Below, in pieces: positions 43,558-51,594 of a DNA stretch of 64,000 nt. A program made the position numbers and the translations under genes. The DNA is from JAMDEO01 sp963775295. Lineage in GTDB: Bacteria > Actinomycetota > Thermoleophilia > RBG-16-64-13. The stretch spans positions 1,860,001-1,924,000 of the forward strand of contig CAVZIK010000006.1 of NCBI GenBank assembly GCA_963775295.1, written 5' to 3'. The notes beneath the pieces were generated by a model. It did no database searches. It saw only the letters and a list, made by a program, of their open reading frames with translations, and was not told the DNA's origin. The first letter of the stretch is position 1. Each line of letters begins with the position of its first letter.

Positions 43558-46500
43558 CTATCCCACCTTCTTCGGAATAGCCGTGGTCCCGGCTCCAGGC
43601 GCCCTGCGGGCGCGGCGCCGAGCCAGTACCACTTCCAGATCCAGCACCTCCTCGGCTACGATGGCCAACCCCCGTTTGTGGTTGTTCTGCAGCCTCCCCC
43701 TGACCAGGAAGTAACTCGCCCGAGCGACCACCGGCGCGATCTTGGCCAGCTTGCTCTCAAAGCAGACGCACTCGAAGAGGCCGTAGGCGTCCTCTAAGGT
43801 CAGAAACATCGTCCTTTTTCCCGAGCGCATCCAGGGATTCTGGGCCCGCTCGTAGACACCGGCCACAGATACCGGCACCTCGTCTCCCATAGCGGGGAGT
43901 TCGTAGCTCATGCGTACACCCATCGACCTCAACTCTTCCTCATAGAGCTCCAACGGGTGAGCGCTCACGGTGAGTCCCATGAGTTCGAGCTCGGAGCGGA
44001 CCTTGTCCTCGAGACTCCACTGGCGTTCCAGCCCGGCGCGGCTGGGCGGGGAAAAAAACGCCCGCAGTTGGCCGCGCCTCTGTCCGGACGACCCGGCCAG
44101 CGCCTCCAAACGATCGTGCAGAAGGGGTAGACGCCAGAGCAGTTCGGTGCGGTCGGGTTCCAGCGAGTCGAAGGCACCCACCCGGATGAGGTTCTCGGCC
44201 ACAGGGTAGTCGATGCGGGTACGGAGGTAGAAGTCCTCGAAGCTGGTGAAGGGGCCGTGGCGGCGCTCCTTCTCGATGCGGTCGAGGGAGCGCTCGCCCA
44301 TCTGCTTGAGGTAGGAGAAACCCACCCGTAGGGCCCGGCCGGCATCCGGGGCGATGCCGCAACTGGGTGCGAGGCAGGCTCCGGGCTCCACGCCGCCGCG
44401 GGCGCGGGGCGCGCGGGGGAGAAGAAGGTCGCCGGGAAGCAGCGGCGCTTCGCGCGGTGGCACGGGGGCGCCGGCCCATCTCTGCTCCGGCGCCGCTCGC
44501 AGGGCCTCGGCATAGGCCAGCTCGCCTTCCTGCTCGGCCCCCAACTCGGCCAGGTCGGACTCGGTGAGGCCCCAGTTGCGCTCGGCGTTCCAGACCTGGG
44601 CGAAGGGGTCGTAGGGGCCTGCGGCCCCACCGGTGTGTGTCGCCGTCTCATCGGCCTGCGCCTCACTACCAGGCAGGCCTCCCGCGGCTCCCGCTCCCAG
44701 CAGGCCCGGCTCACTCGAGACCTCCGGCGGCGTGTCGCCCTCCACCGTGAACCCGCGCCCCGACAGGTTGATGTCCATAGACCTCACCTCCAGACCAAAG
44801 CGGCGGGCGTCGTTCAGTACCGTCCGCGGGGTGTAGAAGCCCATGGGGTAGTTGTTCAGCACGGCGCACAGGAACTCGGCCGGGTAGTAGGCCTTGAGGT
44901 AGGCGGTGGCGTAGCTGATGACGGCGAAACACACCGAGTGGCTCTTGTTGAAGCCATAGGCGGCGAAGCCCTCCAGTTGGCGGAAGACCTCCCTGGCGGC
45001 GTTCTCCGGGACTCCCCGCTCGACGGCGCGGCTGATGAAGGTCTCGCCGATCTTGGCCATCTCCTCCCGGCTGCGGTCGCGGGTCATGGCCCGGCGAAGG
45101 GAGTCGGCGTCGGCCAGGTCGAACCCGGCCACCAGTTGCGCCACCCGCAGCACCTGCTCTTGGTAGAGGATGACGCCGTAGGTGTCGCCCAGGGCTTCGG
45201 CCATAGCGGGGTGGGGAAGGACGACAGGCTCGATGCCCCAGCGCCGGTCGATGAAGGGACCGATCATCTCGGCCTCCAGTGGACCGGGGCGGTAGAGGGC
45301 GATGGCGGCGATGATGTCGTCGAAATCCCGCTCCTGCAGGCGGCTGGCCAGGTTGCGCTGCCCGGCGGATTCCAGTTGGAACAGCCCGATAGAACCTCCG
45401 TTGCTGATGATCTCGTACGCGGCGGGGTCGTCGGGCGGCAGCTCGTAGGGCCGGATCCGTCTCCCCGTCCGCTGCCTGATGATATGTACGCACTCCGACA
45501 CGGCGGAATGGGTCCTTAGTCCGAGGATGTCCATCTTGACCAGGCCCAGGGCGGCAACGTCGTCCTTGTTGAACTGCAGGACCACCACCCCTTTGGCCGC
45601 CCATTGGAGGGGCGCGTAAAAAGGGATCTCTCTATCGGCGATGACGAACCCCCCCAGGTGAGTTCCTAGGTGCATGGGGAACGAGTCCAACCGCTCCACC
45701 AAATCGAGGAAGCGCCCCCACCGGGACTCGTCCTGCAGCGGGGAATCCTTCAACTCGGGCCAAGCGCCGCCCAGGTACTCGCGCATGCGGGCGGCGTCGC
45801 CATGCCGAGGGACGTGTTTGGCCAGGGCGTTGATCTCCGTGGGGGCGAACCCCAGGGCTTCGGCCACGACCCGCACCGCCGAACGCGGAGACATGGTGTT
45901 CACGTTGGCAACCACGGCTACGTTCTCCGATCCGAAGGTCTTGTAGATGTGGTCTATCACCTCATCCCGTCGGGAAGAGCAGAAATCGACGTCGATGTCG
46001 GGCATCTCTCGACGGTTGGGATTGAGGAACCGCTCGAACAGCAGGTTGTGGCGGATGGGTTCCGACGCGGTGATGTCGAGCGCGTGACACACGATGGAGT
46101 TGCCGGCGCTGCCCCTCCCTGAGCAGGCGATCCCTTGGGTCCGCGCCCATCGGACGATGTCGTGCACCACCAAGAAATAATGGGCGAACTCCATCTGCTG
46201 GATCATGCAGAGCTCCTTCTCCAGAAGCTCGACGGCTCGCGGCGGCACCGGCTTGTATTTGCGGGGGACGCCGCGAAAGCACCGCTTGGCGAGAAGTGAG
46301 TACGCCGTCTCGCCGACAGGGACGTCGACCTTGGGAAAGTGGTAGGTGTCCAACTCCAAGTCGACGGTGCAGCGCTGGGCGATATGCCACGCAGCATCGA
46401 GGGGGGAAGGATCTGCTGATGCAGCCATACCCGGGTTGCGCTTCGCCGGGGCTCCAGAGCCAACGGTCACACGCGAGGTGAGTAACGTCCCGGAAAGTCC

Positions 46501-48240
46501 CGGACTAGGTGTCCTATCCTCGCCCCTGGATGATGCAATTGCTGTTGCATTATAGCCATTATGCAATACAGGAGGTCGACAGGCATCCGTGAAGGCCGAC
46601 ACCACCTCCACCGCCCCCCGCACTCGGTCTCTCTCTCGCTCTCCTGGCAAACCCGATTCCCCCTCCAATAATGCAAGTTCTGTTGCAATGCAATAAGTAT
46701 GCATACCAACAGCCTGGTCAACGGGTGTCACCAGAGAGAGCAAAGCCTCCGCCTCAAGCTTCAGTTGAACTTTAGACTTCAGACAACGTGCGCCAGGGAC
46801 GACGTCTGGGTAGCCGGAGAGTGGTTTATCGTGACCGGCGGCGCGGCATATCAGGTGGATGGCGCGATCGGATGCCCCAGCATAATGGGCATTACAAGTC
46901 AGTACGGTGGGCAGGCGGCACTCCGCGGCCAGGTGGGTGAGGTCGAGGCAGTAGGTGAGGCAAGAGAGGCGCCAGGGCCGACCGTCGTGGTGGAACCCTA
47001 CATCATAGTCTGAGGGATTGAGACGCTGAGGTTGACCCTCGGGAAGGTCAGGACGACCGACGTGAGAACGGGGTTTGGGAGGACGGACTGGGACAAACGT
47101 CCGCGTTGACTCGGATATTGCTGCAGACTTTGTTGCAATGCAATGTGATTGCATTTGGGCAGATGGAGGTTCGGCTGGGCGAACACCGGCGCGGGTAGGC
47201 GCGGGGTCGGCGATCAGTGCCGGGGTTGCGGACGTTGCAGTGTGCTCCACCCCGATGGTGTCCGGGGCCGGCGTAGCCCGGTGCCGAAGTCGTCCGCCCT
47301 CTGCGCGGATCTTTTCGTAAACGGGAGACCCATACTGGCCGGCGTGAGCCTCTTGGTGGGGTTCGTACCCGAAATACTGTAGTTCGACGTAAAGGTGACC
47401 AGGGCCGAAGATATCGCGCAGGTGGAGGAGGACGGCGCCGGCATCCCGGGTGCGGCCGAGGTCTGTGAGGTAGCCCAACTCTCCGTGGCGGCATCCGGTG
47501 AGGCAGATGAGACCGTTGGCATGAACGCGCAACGAGTCCACGGTGACGGTGGGCGGATGCTCCCGTTCGGGATCGGCCAGGTGTGCGGCAGAGATGATGC
47601 GGCAAAGATTGGCATAGCCCTCTCGGGTTTCGGCGAGCAGGACAAGATGGTGCGGATCATGGGGGGAGACGCCGCTTGTTGCGGCAAGGGCGTCGGACGG
47701 CGAGGGTGAATGTTCGACCTGAGGGAGCAGCGAGTCCACCCGGACCTCGGCTCCGAAAATCGGCTTGATACCGCGCTTGCTGCAGGCCTTGGCGAAACGT
47801 ACCGCGCCGTAGAGGCCGTCGTGATCTGTAAGGGCCAAGGCCGGCTGTCCCAACTCGGCCGTGCGGGACACCAACTCTTCGATGCGGCTGCCGCCGTCGA
47901 GGAACGAGAAGTTGGAGTGGACGTGCAGGTGGACAAACGGGGAAGCGCCGGTCGCTGTGTCTGCGTCGAAATCGACGGCATCGCAGGTGACGGGCAACTC
48001 GTGCAGCTTGGGCGCCCGGGTGTAGCCGAACTTGTGGACGGCGCCGTGGGCGGTAGGTCCCGGTCCGCCGATCTGGGACTTGGGACCGGGATCCGCCGGC
48101 CCTTTGGCCCAGGCCTTTTTGGGGGCGGCGTTACCGAGTTGCCGCGCATAGTCCTGACTTGGCGGGATTCTTTGCACCGGGAACCGGCTCGACTGACTGT
48201 CGGAAGGACGGCCATCGTGTGCGGTATCGCTCGCTGTCAT
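43558..48240 (-). CDS. dnaE2: DNA polymerase III alpha subunit, error-prone DnaE2-like, with long insertions
   Basis: 1,560 aa from ATG 48240, about 400 longer than usual DnaE2. A low-complexity N-terminus (1-100) precedes the PHP domain (HLHVHSNFSFLDGG near 104; LTDHDGLYG). The polymerase palm carries MPDIDVDFCSSRRDE (near 747) and LVKMDILGLR (near 901). The thumb/fingers motif YGFNKSHSVCFAVISY is intact; an OB-fold ends the protein. Two large inserts (about 320-400 and 500-625) and a Gly/Pro/Ala-rich one (about 1165-1300) interrupt conserved sequence. Three of these spots hold copies of an AT-rich repeat. DnaE2 works in SOS mutagenesis with ImuA/ImuB, neither of which is here. LexA-type boxes lie upstream. 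Confidence 0.85.
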   Translation of the reverse strand: MTASDTAHDGRPSDSQSSRFPVQRIPPSQDYARQLGNAAPKKAWAKGPADPGPKSQIGGPGPTAHGAVHKFGYTRAPKLHELPVTCDAVDFDADTATGASPFVHLHVHSNFSFLDGGSRIEELVSRTAELGQPALALTDHDGLYGAVRFAKACSKRGIKPIFGAEVRVDSLLPQVEHSPSPSDALAATSGVSPHDPHHLVLLAETREGYANLCRIISAAHLADPEREHPPTVTVDSLRVHANGLICLTGCRHGELGYLTDLGRTRDAGAVLLHLRDIFGPGHLYVELQYFGYEPHQEAHAGQYGSPVYEKIRAEGGRLRHRATPAPDTIGVEHTATSATPALIADPAPTRAGVRPAEPPSAQMQSHCIATKSAAISESTRTFVPVRPPKPRSHVGRPDLPEGQPQRLNPSDYDVGFHHDGRPWRLSCLTYCLDLTHLAAECRLPTVLTCNAHYAGASDRAIHLICRAAGHDKPLSGYPDVVPGARCLKSKVQLKLEAEALLSLVTPVDQAVGMHTYCIATELALLEGESGLPGERERDRVRGAVEVVSAFTDACRPPVLHNGYNATAIASSRGEDRTPSPGLSGTLLTSRVTVGSGAPAKRNPGMAASADPSPLDAAWHIAQRCTVDLELDTYHFPKVDVPVGETAYSLLAKRCFRGVPRKYKPVPPRAVELLEKELCMIQQMEFAHYFLVVHDIVRWARTQGIACSGRGSAGNSIVCHALDITASEPIRHNLLFERFLNPNRREMPDIDVDFCSSRRDEVIDHIYKTFGSENVAVVANVNTMSPRSAVRVVAEALGFAPTEINALAKHVPRHGDAARMREYLGGAWPELKDSPLQDESRWGRFLDLVERLDSFPMHLGTHLGGFVIADREIPFYAPLQWAAKGVVVLQFNKDDVAALGLVKMDILGLRTHSAVSECVHIIRQRTGRRIRPYELPPDDPAAYEIISNGGSIGLFQLESAGQRNLASRLQERDFDDIIAAIALYRPGPLEAEMIGPFIDRRWGIEPVVLPHPAMAEALGDTYGVILYQEQVLRVAQLVAGFDLADADSLRRAMTRDRSREEMAKIGETFISRAVERGVPENAAREVFRQLEGFAAYGFNKSHSVCFAVISYATAYLKAYYPAEFLCAVLNNYPMGFYTPRTVLNDARRFGLEVRSMDINLSGRGFTVEGDTPPEVSSEPGLLGAGAAGGLPGSEAQADETATHTGGAAGPYDPFAQVWNAERNWGLTESDLAELGAEQEGELAYAEALRAAPEQRWAGAPVPPREAPLLPGDLLLPRAPRARGGVEPGACLAPSCGIAPDAGRALRVGFSYLKQMGERSLDRIEKERRHGPFTSFEDFYLRTRIDYPVAENLIRVGAFDSLEPDRTELLWRLPLLHDRLEALAGSSGQRRGQLRAFFSPPSRAGLERQWSLEDKVRSELELMGLTVSAHPLELYEEELRSMGVRMSYELPAMGDEVPVSVAGVYERAQNPWMRSGKRTMFLTLEDAYGLFECVCFESKLAKIAPVVARASYFLVRGRLQNNHKRGLAIVAEEVLDLEVVLARRRARRAPGAGTTAIPKKVG
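46530..46570 (-). repeat. AT-rich repeat copy A inside dnaE2
   Basis: An AT-rich segment of about 40 bp within GC-rich coding sequence; core TGTTGCATTATAG at 46543. Aligns without gaps to copy B (ATGCAA-N4-TGTTGCA-N11-ATGCA). It is in the same codon phase and translates as GYNATAIAS. Confidence 0.6.
46666..46708 (-). repeat. AT-rich repeat copy B inside dnaE2
   Basis: Core TGTTGCAATGCAAT at 46681-46694, identical over 14 bases to copy C. In frame, coding for MHTYCIATELALL. Confidence 0.65.
47113..47156 (-). repeat. AT-rich repeat copy C inside dnaE2
   Basis: Core TGTTGCAATGCAAT at 47131-47144. It lies 450 bp (150 codons) from copy B, so the phase is the same; it translates as MQSHCIATKSAAIS. 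Confidence 0.65.
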
Positions 48241-48241
48241 A

Positions 48242-48262
48242 GCAATGAACGTTGCATTATTA
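48242..48262 (-). repeat. AT-rich repeat copy D immediately upstream of dnaE2
   Basis: GCAAT-N4-GTTGCATTAT resembles copy A (GCAATTGCTGTTGCATTAT). It directly abuts the dnaE2 start codon and may include part of its leader. Confidence 0.45.
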
Positions 48263-48302
48263 ATAAGATGAAATTGAACCGGTCAAAATCTGGCTCGCTC
48301 TC

Positions 48303-48316
48303 TGAACGTATGTTCG
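48303..48316. promoter_or_regulatory. lexA box: LexA (SOS) box 1
   Basis: TGAACGTATGTTCG matches the Gram-positive/actinobacterial LexA pattern GAAC-N4-GTTC. It lies 63 bp upstream of the dnaE2 ATG and 134 bp upstream of the divergent GGDEF-EAL gene. Confidence 0.7.
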
Positions 48317-48334
48317 TGGAGCACGGAGTATATA

Positions 48335-48348
48335 CGAACAAATGTTCG
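48335..48348. promoter_or_regulatory. lexA box: LexA (SOS) box 2
   Basis: CGAACAAATGTTCG is a near-perfect palindromic LexA box, centred 32 bp (about three helical turns) from box 1, allowing cooperative binding on one face of the DNA. Confidence 0.75.
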
Positions 48349-48449
48349 GATGACAAGAGCGGTTTTTCGAGGGAAAACGGGGTCGCGACTACTATCGTTT
48401 TGGTTCGGGTAGAAACAAGATCGCAAGAGTCAAATGGTGGGGGTTGAAA

Positions 48450-50324
48450 ATGACCCAAGCACCCTCGGGCCGGTCCATGGCCAACGACGAACGCACGATG
48501 TTCAAAGTGCGGATTCCTCCCGACCTGTCTCGCGTGCGGGACGCACGTCTGCTCATGGAGCAGGTGGCCTCGTTGACCGACATCGACACTCGGCGTCTCT
48601 TCGATCTGCAGGTGGTCGTATCTGAGGCATGCGTGAATGCGATCGAGCACGCGGGCACGGAGGTGGATGTGGTCGCCTGGGTTCTCTCGGATCGAATCGT
48701 GATCGAGATCTCTAGCGAGAGTTCTTTTCAAACGCGGGTCTTCTCGGACGATCACTCTCAGCGAGCCGGGGTTGGACTGCCTCTGATGGCGGCTCTGGCC
48801 GATCAAGTCCAGGTATCGCGCTTGAGCGGCGCGCTTACCCGAGTGTCACTTACCTTCCTGCTCGAGCCCGAGATCGAGGGCGACCGTGTCTCGGTCGAGG
48901 AGAGTCCGTCCCAGCCCCCGAGGAGATGTGAGCTTTTGGAGGACCCCCACGTGCATGCCGTGGTCCTGACCCCGGGCGAGATAAGGGAGAAGAATCGCTT
49001 GGAGCGGGAACTGACCCGACGGGCTTTCCACGATCCACTCACCGGACTTGCCAACCGCGGGTACCTCTTCGAGCGGGGCGAGGAAGTGCTGCGCGGAATC
49101 GGGCAAGGGGGTCGTTCGGTGGCGGTCCTTCTGCTCGATGTAGACCGCTTCAAGGAGGTGAACGATACCCTGGGCCACGAGGCCGGCGATCGGTTGCTGG
49201 CGACTGTTGGCGCGCGTTTGCGGAGTCTGCTCAGGCCGAAGGATATAGCGGCCAGGTTGGGTGGAGATGAATTCGTCCTCCTTATCGAGGACGGTACCAA
49301 GACTTTGGAGGTCGGGAGACTTGCCGAACGGATTCTCAGCCGTCTTCGCGAACCTTATGACCTATCACCCGGCGAACTGCGGGCCACGTTCTCCATGGGC
49401 GTCGCCGTCTCGGGTTCTTCGTCATCCACGCTTTCCGAGTTGCTTCGCGAGGCCGACATCGCTCTCTACAGCGTGAAGTCCGAGCGGAGGGACGGCTGGA
49501 AGCTCTTTGAGACCGGAATGTTGGAGGCCGAACGGGCCAAGAGAGAGTCGGAAGGGGAGTTGCGGCGCGCTCTGGAATCGGACGCGATTGTCACGCATTT
49601 CCAGCCGGTTCTGTCGACCGACTATGGCACGATTGTGGGTTTCGAGGCTCTGGTGCGCTGGAACAAACCCGAGGGTCGCCAGTTGCTGCCAGAGAACTTC
49701 CTCGGCCTTGCGGAGGAATCGGGGCTGATCGTGCCGCTTGGCTACGAACTGCTCGAGCGGTCCTGCATCCATCTTCGCGACTGGGATGCCCGCCATCCAC
49801 GGGACGGCCTCAAGCTGATGGTGAACCTTTCGTCGCGTCAACTGAGAGAGCGGGACTTGGTCGATAGGGTGGAAGCTGCGTTGACCGCGGCTGGCGTCAG
49901 TCCCGATAGACTGGTGCTCGAGATCGTCGAGGACGTTCTGGCGGACGGCAGTCTCGGGGCACTGGAGAATGTCGACGCGCTCAGGACTCGCGGAGTGAAA
50001 GTGGCCCTGGACGATTTTGGGACGGGGAGTTCGTCGATAACGGGTCTCAAGGAGTACCCCATCGACATTCTCAAACTCGCTCCTCACTTAGTGGAGGCCG
50101 CTGTCGCTACGGAAGAAGGGGCTTTGCTGGTCGCCGCGGTCGTGGGTCTGGCCGGATCTGCCGGTCTGCAGGTCGTTGGGGAGGGGGTGGAGAAGAGCGC
50201 GCAATTGGAAAAACTCAGACTTCTTGGATGTGAGATGTGGCAGGGCAGATATTTCTCCCCGCCTGTCCCTCCGGCCGAAGTTCCAGGCCTGCTTCAGCAG
50301 TCGGTTCGTGGGCACAACTGGTGA
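48450..50324 (+). CDS. HATPase-GGDEF-EAL protein (c-di-GMP turnover)
   Basis: 624 aa from ATG 48450. The N-terminus (about 15-135) is an RsbW-like HATPase_c_2 domain: LQVVVSEACVNAIEHAG and AGVGLPLMAALAD. The GGDEF domain has the intact RLGGDEF (near 270), and the EAL domain has FEALVRW (near 398), NLSSRQL and DDFGTGSSS (near 521). The usual KID motif reads LKLAPHL, so phosphodiesterase activity may be altered. No membrane helix, so cytosolic. It diverges from dnaE2 across a 209-bp region with two LexA boxes and could share SOS control. The serine-kinase-like module with GGDEF-EAL suggests a link to anti-sigma/anti-anti-sigma signalling (inference). Confidence 0.85.
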   Translation: MTQAPSGRSMANDERTMFKVRIPPDLSRVRDARLLMEQVASLTDIDTRRLFDLQVVVSEACVNAIEHAGTEVDVVAWVLSDRIVIEISSESSFQTRVFSDDHSQRAGVGLPLMAALADQVQVSRLSGALTRVSLTFLLEPEIEGDRVSVEESPSQPPRRCELLEDPHVHAVVLTPGEIREKNRLERELTRRAFHDPLTGLANRGYLFERGEEVLRGIGQGGRSVAVLLLDVDRFKEVNDTLGHEAGDRLLATVGARLRSLLRPKDIAARLGGDEFVLLIEDGTKTLEVGRLAERILSRLREPYDLSPGELRATFSMGVAVSGSSSSTLSELLREADIALYSVKSERRDGWKLFETGMLEAERAKRESEGELRRALESDAIVTHFQPVLSTDYGTIVGFEALVRWNKPEGRQLLPENFLGLAEESGLIVPLGYELLERSCIHLRDWDARHPRDGLKLMVNLSSRQLRERDLVDRVEAALTAAGVSPDRLVLEIVEDVLADGSLGALENVDALRTRGVKVALDDFGTGSSSITGLKEYPIDILKLAPHLVEAAVATEEGALLVAAVVGLAGSAGLQVVGEGVEKSAQLEKLRLLGCEMWQGRYFSPPVPPAEVPGLLQQSVRGHNW

Positions 50325-50358
50325 GCCGCTCTGACCGCCTGGGGCGGCGACAGCGGCT
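50324..50358. terminator. Possible bidirectional hairpin
   Basis: AGCCGCT (50324-50330) pairs with AGCGGCT (50352-50358), with an inner CCGCC/GGCGG stem. It lies between two convergent genes. No T-tract, so the call is weak. Confidence 0.3.
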
Positions 50359-50590
50359 ACCAGTCGTGTGCCTCCGTATTGAGGCGATCGAGTAGGTCCT
50401 CTCGTTCCGTCTGATCGAGAGCGTTGAGCCAGTCGACTACCTCCGAACTCTTGCACTCGGGACCGTAGCCGCCGCACATCTCGTCGTTGATGACCTCAGG
50501 AACCCTCAGAAGTTGAGTGGCGCTCCACGGCCCGTTGGAGATCATCTCCAGGGCTTCCTTCACTATCATCTCGTATTGACCCAAGGCCAT
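50357..50590 (-). CDS. Small acidic protein of unknown function
   Basis: 77 aa from ATG 50590. I do not recognise a family. It has helical, acidic character (YEMIVKEALEMISNGPWSA, SSEVVDWLNALDQTEREDLLDRLN) with two cysteines in DEMCGGYGPECKSSE. A GGAG lies 14 bases upstream. It is convergent with the GGDEF-EAL gene, and the composition is like its neighbours, which favours a real gene over chance. Confidence 0.5.
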   Translation of the reverse strand: MALGQYEMIVKEALEMISNGPWSATQLLRVPEVINDEMCGGYGPECKSSEVVDWLNALDQTEREDLLDRLNTEAHDW

Positions 50591-51360
50591 GACGACTCAC
50601 TTTCTCTCCTTGACGCAGGAGAATGAACTCGGCGGAGGACAGGTACTGCAAGGTATGTTCACATTCCGCGCGATTCTTGAACCCGAAGTATGCCCACCGG
50701 GGAAGGCGGAGGTGAAACGGATATCCTCACGGTCCGATGGCCGGCTTGGCGTACACGGTCTCGAATGCGCTCCTAAACACCCGGTTGGTGGCATGCAGCT
50801 CGTCGTCATTCCAGCGGGGGTCGGGGGCGCCGTTGATGTACCAGCTCCCGTTATTCATCAGGGTAGAGGGTGGCGGGGTCGTTGGGACCGGCATCGCTGA
50901 AGGGTGGGATGGACCCTTCGGTCACCTTCAGGCCGAGCACTCCGCAGATGATCTTGGCGAATTGGGCCCGCATGACCGGTGTGCTCGGTTTGAAAAGCAA
51001 CGAGCCATCCTCGAGGTGCCCTCCGACGACGCCCGAACGATTGGGTCTGCGCCCCGGCCGGGGCCTCCCTCGGGGTCTGCGCAACCGCGCCCATCGTGAA
51101 ACACAGCAGAGGAGGGTGCCGAACACCGCCGCAGGTAGAAAAGCTTTTCTGATTATGGACCCGCGCTCCAATACTCGTAACCGTTCCACGTCCAGTTCCC
51201 CGTCCCATGACGGAAAACGCGGTATTTGCCCCTTCTAAGACGTCGGGCCTCGGGGACGTGCAGGCGGACCCCGACCCGCTTTACCGGCGCCCTTGCGTTG
51301 AGTACGATGGGTGCGCTATCACGCGATTGAGGGTAATCACACCCTGACTGGAGGACCGTC
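50591..51360. other. Low-coding stretch with gene remnants
   Basis: 770 bp without a complete gene. Apart from the S-layer-homology remnant listed separately, I see only short frames on both strands. It ends at the start of the deleted flavin-reductase gene, whose promoter is probably in the last 100 bp. Confidence 0.4.
50727..51189 (-). pseudogene. Remnant of a secreted S-layer-homology (SLH) protein
   Basis: The minus-strand frame to the stop at 50851 holds a signal-like IIRKAFLPAAVFGTLLCC and one SLH unit (LLFKPSTPVMRAQFAKIICG followed by VLGLKVTEGSIPPFSDAGP, ending near LYPDE). In the next frame, overlapping the stop, conserved-looking sequence continues (NNGSWYINGAPDPRWNDDEL, then FETVYAKP) to 50727. 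A frameshift plus large deletion best explains this. Intact SLH proteins have three repeats and attach to the cell wall. Confidence 0.5.
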
Positions 51361-51594
51361 ATGGAGAAGATAGACATAGGTCCGCAGGGGTTTCTCTACC
51401 CTATGCCGGTCACGCTCGTGGGCGCCGACCTCCCGGCCGGCCCCAACTTCATGACCGTTGCCTGGGTTACCCGTTGTCAGTTCAATCCACTCCGGCTGAG
51501 GCCGCTTGTGCTGACCATGCCGGACAATCGGTATTGGTCGGTAGGGGACCATATCGCCGATGCCTGGAGCGCAGGGCGAGGAGGGAGCCAATGA
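51361..51594 (+). CDS. Internally deleted flavin-reductase-family protein
   Basis: 77 aa from ATG 51361. The first ~43 residues (DIGPQGFLYPMPVTLVGADL, PNFMTVAWVTRC) match the start of flavin-reductase-like (flavoredoxin) proteins, and the last ~30 (PLVLTMPDNRYWSVGDHIA) look like the C-terminal tail of the same family, which normally spans 190 residues. The middle, including most of the FMN site, is missing with the frame kept. Its stop overlaps the agmatinase ATG (ATGA), so it may survive as a translational leader. Function as an enzyme is doubtful. Confidence 0.55.
   Translation: MEKIDIGPQGFLYPMPVTLVGADLPAGPNFMTVAWVTRCQFNPLRLRPLVLTMPDNRYWSVGDHIADAWSAGRGGSQ

Noticed and set aside
46530..47156. 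Intein or CRISPR-like array in dnaE2
   Set aside because: The repeats are too few, irregularly spaced and lack spacers; no intein splice motifs (N-terminal Cys block, C-terminal His-Asn) were found at the insert borders.
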